The position numbers and the translations under genes are program-made. The notes below the pieces were generated by a model. That model was given only the letters and a program-made list of their open reading frames with translations, was not told where the DNA came from and searched no databases. Of a stretch of 64,000 nt of DNA, positions 59,262 through 64,000 are shown in pieces. Numbering within the stretch: the first letter of the stretch is position 1; each line of letters opens with the position of its first letter. Source of the DNA: Mastigias papua (lineage: Eukaryota > Cnidaria > Scyphozoa > Rhizostomeae > Mastigiidae); NCBI GenBank assembly GCA_964019165.1, contig OZ025269.1, forward strand, positions 19,461,687-19,525,686, given 5' to 3'.

Positions 59262-59759
59262 GTAAGCAGTTCAAAACGTTTTGTAAAGATAGTTGTAACA
59301 TTGTACTGGATTGCCTCCTTTCCCCTATGTATTTCAGTAAATTCACAATTTTGTTTCCCGTTTTATGAGGCATGAAAGATGTAGGCAATTTTCTGCTGTC
59401 TTCGTTTGCATGGGAAAATGTGCGTTTAGCATGGCTTGGTAATGGGTTTAGTAATGGGTGGATTGGCCATGTCACTATCAAGGAGACCATAGAGCGCCTT
59501 CACTTCCAAGGGACTACGGTAGCCCCTTGAATAAATGTAAATAACTGCTCGGCTGCCGGCATGAAGGTTACGAGTACACTCAGGGCACAGAAGTTTGGAA
59601 AGACGGGCCTAGGCAATGTGAAAACGCGGCTACAATCTGTTAAGGGGATAGAGCAAGAGCAGCGAAGTTTGACGTTCTGCAAAGGTTAATTGTCAAGCAT
59701 ATATCAATCAATCATTAGTGATTTCATAAAGTAACGTAATTTAGCATATTTAGAACTTA

Positions 59760-60290
59760 TATTAATACACGTTCGCTGCTGTTCAATATTTTGTAGGGTA
59801 GCCTCGAGAACTTCTGATGGCGCACAACCTTCTTGTAAGCGAATCATATAACTTTCTTAGAAAGTCTCCTGGAGTAGCATCCCAGATCTGGAATATTTTT
59901 TCGATTAGTTGATCTTTTGATCTTGGGGGATCACGCCTAGTAAGATTTTTCATGAATTGCAAGAGGTTTTCTATGATATTTATATCAGGACTTTGAGCAG
60001 TTTAAGGCAACAACAGTACGTTTTTTTGCGTAGAATAGTCCGTGGTTTTTTGGGGTACATGGAGGAGCATTGTTCTGTTAGATTATGAACGGATGATCTT
60101 GATCACCCTAAATCTTTTCGACACTGGGCTTCAGATTTTTCTCTAGGATCTCGATGTAGTAACTGGAGTTAATTGACCTGTCACAGACGACAAGGCAGCC
60201 AACGCCATTAGGCCAATGCACCATTTCACGTAAATATCACTGAGCCCCCCCCCCCCCTGTGTTCCTGAACGGTGAATGCTGGTTTGCACT
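59760..60290 (-). pseudogene. Tc1-like transposase relic
   Basis: Read right to left in shifting frames: WRWLPCR-type start, then GVGCLVVCDRSINSSYY, EKNLKPSVEKI, QQNNAPPCTPKNHG (the DDE-family QQDNAPxHT block) and a decayed PDLNPIEN-like end. Many frameshifts. Terminal repeats were not found. Confidence 0.65.
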
Positions 60291-60335
60291 TTAACAAATA
60301 ACGCAATAATTAGGATTTAAAGTGAACATTCAGTT

Positions 60336-60700
60336 ATGGCGTTATTGGCCATAGTGGAAACCAGCCTTGATGAACTGGGCATTTCATCTCTCACTCAGCT
60401 TCATCTTTCAGTTTCATCTAATCTAACTTGGAAACCCCACATTCATTCCATTGCTATGCGCGCATCTCAGAAACCAGACTTCCTTTCCAGAGCCCGTGGC
60501 TTCTTTCATTTGAGCTGTTGGCTGTATACAAATCCCATATTCGTCCTTCTGTGGAATACTGGTCCCATGTTTGAGTCTAAAAGCTCTACCCATTCACACC
60601 CTTTCCAAGTTATGCTACCTGATCCTCAAACTCTAACCCACAATTCATCTCTCATTCCGAGAACTTGTCAACTCTGAAGTTCCTTGCCTTCTACTTCCTT
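60336..60700 (+). mobile_element. LINE C-terminal fragment
   Basis: TQLHLSVSSNLTWKPHIHSI, SRARGFF and LLWNTGPMFES match the after-palm region (usual form: LG..ISSNLTWKPHI, YWSHVW) of Jockey/CR1-type LINEs. Frameshifted and short. Confidence 0.65.
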
Positions 60701-60849
60701 CCCTGAGTCCTACAACTTGTCCTATTTCGAACCTAACATCAACAAGCCTGAACTAACCTCTAGCTGCTTAATCTTTCTTTTCTCTTTAGTTGGGACTTTG
60801 TTATAGGCCCCAAAGCTTTTCCCGACATTGCATTTTTAAAAAAGTGACT

Positions 60850-62440
60850 ATGTTGAGGGGACACTTTCTAATAGAGGCTCTTTCCAGCTTGTTAGGGTGC
60901 CCCGTGCGACACAGGTGAGACCATTTTGTCATTCAGTGACTGTTAGGAACAAGAAGTATGTTAGAGATTGTAGCATGGACGTTCAGAACCCGTTGTCAAA
61001 AGCAGATTGACCATTTTGCAGCTAGATGCATCGTTTTAGACTAGATATATTAGGAATAAGTAAAGATGGAAAGCTGTAGGTAAGGTAACGAGAACCAGAT
61101 CATTTGTTAACACTCTGAGTACGGGGGAATTTGCCCCTGAAGACCTAATGCTTTAGTCCAGTAGTGGGATAAATGTGCCTCCAAGTTCAAGGGCCCGTCT
61201 CCTACTTTTGATCTGTAAACTGTTGAATTATCGGAGGATGAGAATGAAAGGCCGGGCTGTTATACTACTGAACATCAAAAATATAAAATATCAAACAGTA
61301 GTAGAAATTTCGTATCTGTTGTAAGCCCACCAAATGTAAATTGTTCCTGCTTACTTATACGTAGCTTGTTTCTGAATAGTATCATAAACAACAACTGCCA
61401 GCCCGGAAAGGAAGAGGCAATTTTTGTGACGTGTACTCGAGAGGGTAGGCAGGGAAAAACGATGAAAGCAGAGGGCCGATCAAATTAGTTGTATTTCTTT
61501 TAATGATTTTCTTCGATGTGTCACAAAAATAACTTTTCTATTCTTTTCTGTACACAAATCATTTCCATAATATCACAAAAGTAAAGCCCAAAAAGCAGAT
61601 AAAGAATCATAGGAAACTTTGTCAGAGCATGCTAAATGACATTTACTTTAGTAGGCTATGCATATCATGAGTCTATGTTGAAAGAATGGTGCCGACCCAC
61701 TTTACCCCACCTGACAAAAGTTGTATTTTAGCTATTTATGAATATTATGCGCGAAAAAGCAGTGTTTGTACTTGATCAGCATGTATTGTTCTTCAGTATA
61801 AGTTACAACATAATCTTACACATAGTGGTAGTGACATAAAAGTTAGGGCTTATCATAGTATTTCTTGCAGGCAGAAATCCCTGCCAAGGGAAAAGGTCAA
61901 TTTGACTGCCAAAAATAGAAAGAGTCCATTATTGATTTGAATTAGATTTAAAAAACAATGCATTATCCAATCAGAAATCATAGATATTAGTACCCAGCAC
62001 CCTGTTGTCATAAGTAAGAACTAAGAAACAAGTCTGCCCCATTTTCCCCAACTGACCCATTTCATCCCACCCCACCCTAGACATGGAAAGTACAGAAGGA
62101 AATATGAAGAATCAAATCAGTCAGAGGAACAAGAATACTATCAGATTTTCAGACAAAGTGAATATTTTCCTTATCCATCTCGTCCATTTCTACCTATTCT
62201 TGTTTTATAAAGTGGTTGTGACACGGACTCTATCATTTCGTTTGCAGCAAACAGTTAGATGATTTACTTCTTGTAATAATTCTAGTCTACTTGCAGCACT
62301 TATTTTATGCTACGTTGCAGATTTCTTGAACTTCACTATTGATAAATGATATAATAACTTCGCATCTTCATGCCTTCTTGTCCTTTTTCGGCTTTTTAGA
62401 GTTCATTTTCACCCTGAGAGTTAAAAAGGAATCACACGTG
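60850..62440. other. Intron of the MAM-CUB gene between CUB 2 and CUB 3
   Basis: No coding signal or repeat structure recognised apart from the fragments listed before it. Confidence 0.5.
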
Positions 62441-62458
62441 TATGTTATTTTGTTTTAG

Positions 62459-62797
62459 CATGTGGAGGAGCGTTTACCGGATTGAGTGGTACTATCGCCT
62501 CCCCTGGCTTTCCAAAGAATTATCCAAGTAATTCAAACTGCACATACGATATTCACGTACCAAGAAACATGAAAATTGTACTTAAGTTGCACTTCATTCA
62601 CATGGATACATGTTGCGATAGGTTGGAGATAAAGCAGATGGTATCTGGCTCAAATAACATTGTGGCAACGTTAAGTGGCTCTCACAAAACTCCAATGATC
62701 TATACGTCATTAGAGAATAGATTCACACTCTTGTTTACAGGTGGCCGCAATAGCGCGTATAGAGGATTCCGAGCAACTTACCATGCCTTTCAGCCAG
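62459..62797 (+). CDS. MAM-CUB gene, CUB domain 3
   Basis: A 339-bp exon (acceptor TTTGTTTTAG, donor GTAAGC), phase 1 to phase 1: ACGGAFTGLSGTIASPGFPK, NSNCTYDIHVP, HMDTCCDRLEIKQM, FTLLFTGGRNSAYRGFRATY. It has the first cysteine pair plus an unusual adjacent CC in the middle strand, absent from CUBs 1 and 2. The strong donor shows that at least one more exon follows outside the window. Confidence 0.93.
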
Positions 62798-63439
62798 GTA
62801 AGCAAGTCAGAATTTATCTTAGAGCCCATACACACGGGACGTGGGGGCTTAAGGGGAGGGGGGTCTGGTGAAATAGGACAATCTTGGACATAGGTGAGGG
62901 GGTATTTACGCAATGCGGAGGTCCAGGTGTTAAGAATGTTACAATGAGACAGCACCTCCGGATAACTGGTCACAAAAAGATGGTATTAAAGACAAAGGAT
63001 AAAGCAGCAAGTCATGATGATGAAGTAGTACTGAGTAACGTGGCACGTATTGTGAAAATTTTATGAAGCAGCCAGTCACAGAGACTGACTTGGACGAGAA
63101 TTGAATTACCGCACGACTTGTTCGTATGCCCTCTGCAACTAGAAATGACCAATTACATTCTTTCACATATAGATGCTTGAATAGCTTTAGTACGGAACAG
63201 ATGGACGCCAGAGGGGGGTCTCTGAATACGGACAATACCGGATAAAGGGGAGAGGAGGATTTACAATTCAAGTTTTTCCCGGACGTCCTTTGTGAATGGC
63301 CTTTATTGAATGATGTTGTATGTTACTGATTTGCTTCGTCAGTTGCGTATTCAGCTAATGCTGCTTTTCAGGAGGCCGTGACAGAAACTTTACAATTTGA
63401 AATGCAATATATGTATACATGTATGTATATATGTATCTA

Positions 63440-63447
63440 TATATGTA

Positions 63448-63540
<93 letters not shown>

Positions 63541-63541
63541 G

Positions 63542-63600
<59 letters not shown>

Positions 63601-63605
63601 GTATG

Positions 63606-63669
<64 letters not shown>
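63440..63669. repeat. (TA)n microsatellite with (GTAT)n blocks
   Basis: TA runs interrupted by GTAT blocks at about 63528 and 63588. Confidence 0.97.
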
Positions 63670-63673
<4 letters not shown>

Positions 63674-63689
63674 AAAAAACCCTAAGTAC

Positions 63690-64000
63690 AAAGCTAAATT
63701 AGCAGAAAAATAACATAGAAAAAGAAAAACAGCAAAATCGATGTTTAAATACAAGTGCAGATTGTGTTTGTTCAACCTCGGATTCTAGACTGTTCCAAAG
63801 GTGAGCACCACGATATACAAATCATTTCTGCCCATTAGCTGTTTTGAAAAGAAGCACTCGCAAGTCAGTCTCAGAGTTTCTCAACTAGACAGTGTCTCGA
63901 GAAGAGTTCCTTGCAAAAATATTTGTAAGATGCGTCGGTACGAGACCATTTAAAGATTTTTAAACCATGGTCACTGTCTCTTGTTTAATAATTTCGGAGA
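63690..64000 (-). mobile_element. L2/CR1-like LINE 3' end
   Basis: Read right to left: MVYKSLNGLVPTHLTNIFAR-like block with small shifts, [33 protein letters not shown]. This is the same C-terminal tail as in the copies at 986 and 47153. It continues past the window. Confidence 0.75.

Overview
The window is AT-rich eukaryotic DNA from an animal. It holds GT-AG introns, extracellular modules (MAM, CUB) split by phase-1 introns, long simple repeats and a dense load of retrotransposons and small inverted-repeat DNA elements. The LINE, Penelope-like and inverted-repeat families recall those of aquatic invertebrates, cnidarians in particular. That placement is inference and the species cannot be named from the sequence.

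Host genes. The main host gene runs on the + strand from a TATA box near 30.78 kb to at least 62.8 kb. Its inferred exons encode a signal peptide (31031-31088 plus 33304-33342), one complete MAM domain (33856-33993, 39229-39509, 39951-40080), a Pro/Thr/Ser linker (41567-41626) and three CUB domains, each on a single exon (42248-42586, 58926-59261, 62459-62797). All listed exons join in frame and the last has a good donor, so the gene continues past the window. A further CUB exon (12829-13176) lies upstream of the signal-peptide exon and belongs to a different or unfinished gene.

Layout. 1-6.2 kb (- strand): a head-to-tail array of R4/Dong-like LINE copies joined through (TAA)n tracts, with an L2-like LINE inserted in one. 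6.2-9.6 kb (+ strand): five 5'-truncated copies of a second restriction-like-endonuclease LINE, each starting in the (ATT)n tail of the one before. 9.8-12.1 and 22.0-23.9 kb: two copies, in opposite orientation, of an unclassified element with CCAAT/GGCGCGAGCCAC reiterations. 13.9-14.5 kb: MITE with TTAA target duplication. 15.35-15.83 kb: seven 68-bp repeats. 16.6-18.9 kb: broken L2-like LINE. 19.6-20.1 kb: inverted pair of Penelope 3' ends with hammerhead ribozyme motifs. 24-25.2 kb: (TA)n tracts with a TIR element inside. 26-30 kb: Jockey-like fragment, LTR-like repeat, Tc1-type MITE. 34-38.5 kb (large intron): Penelope RT, LTR-like repeat, LINE. 40.1-41.5 kb: (TAACA)n satellite and RTE fragment. 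43.0-46.8 kb: 3.7-kb foldback element with 1.08-kb arms. 46.9-50.8 kb: L2-like LINE interrupted by a Mutator-type element with 9-bp target duplication. 51-55 kb: PolB-like relic and an RTE LINE interrupted by another LINE. 55.2-58.8 kb: two Penelope-like endonuclease ends, one with an 11-bp target duplication and a hammerhead motif. 59.8-60.7 kb: dead Tc1 transposase and LINE tail. 63.4-64 kb: (TA)n and a LINE 3' end.

The most interesting structures are the hammerhead ribozyme cores in Penelope ends, the two LINE families that use TAA/ATT microsatellites as both tail and landing site, the near-perfect 3.7-kb foldback element, and the MAM-CUB gene with recently duplicated CUB exons and a phase-matched alternative last exon.
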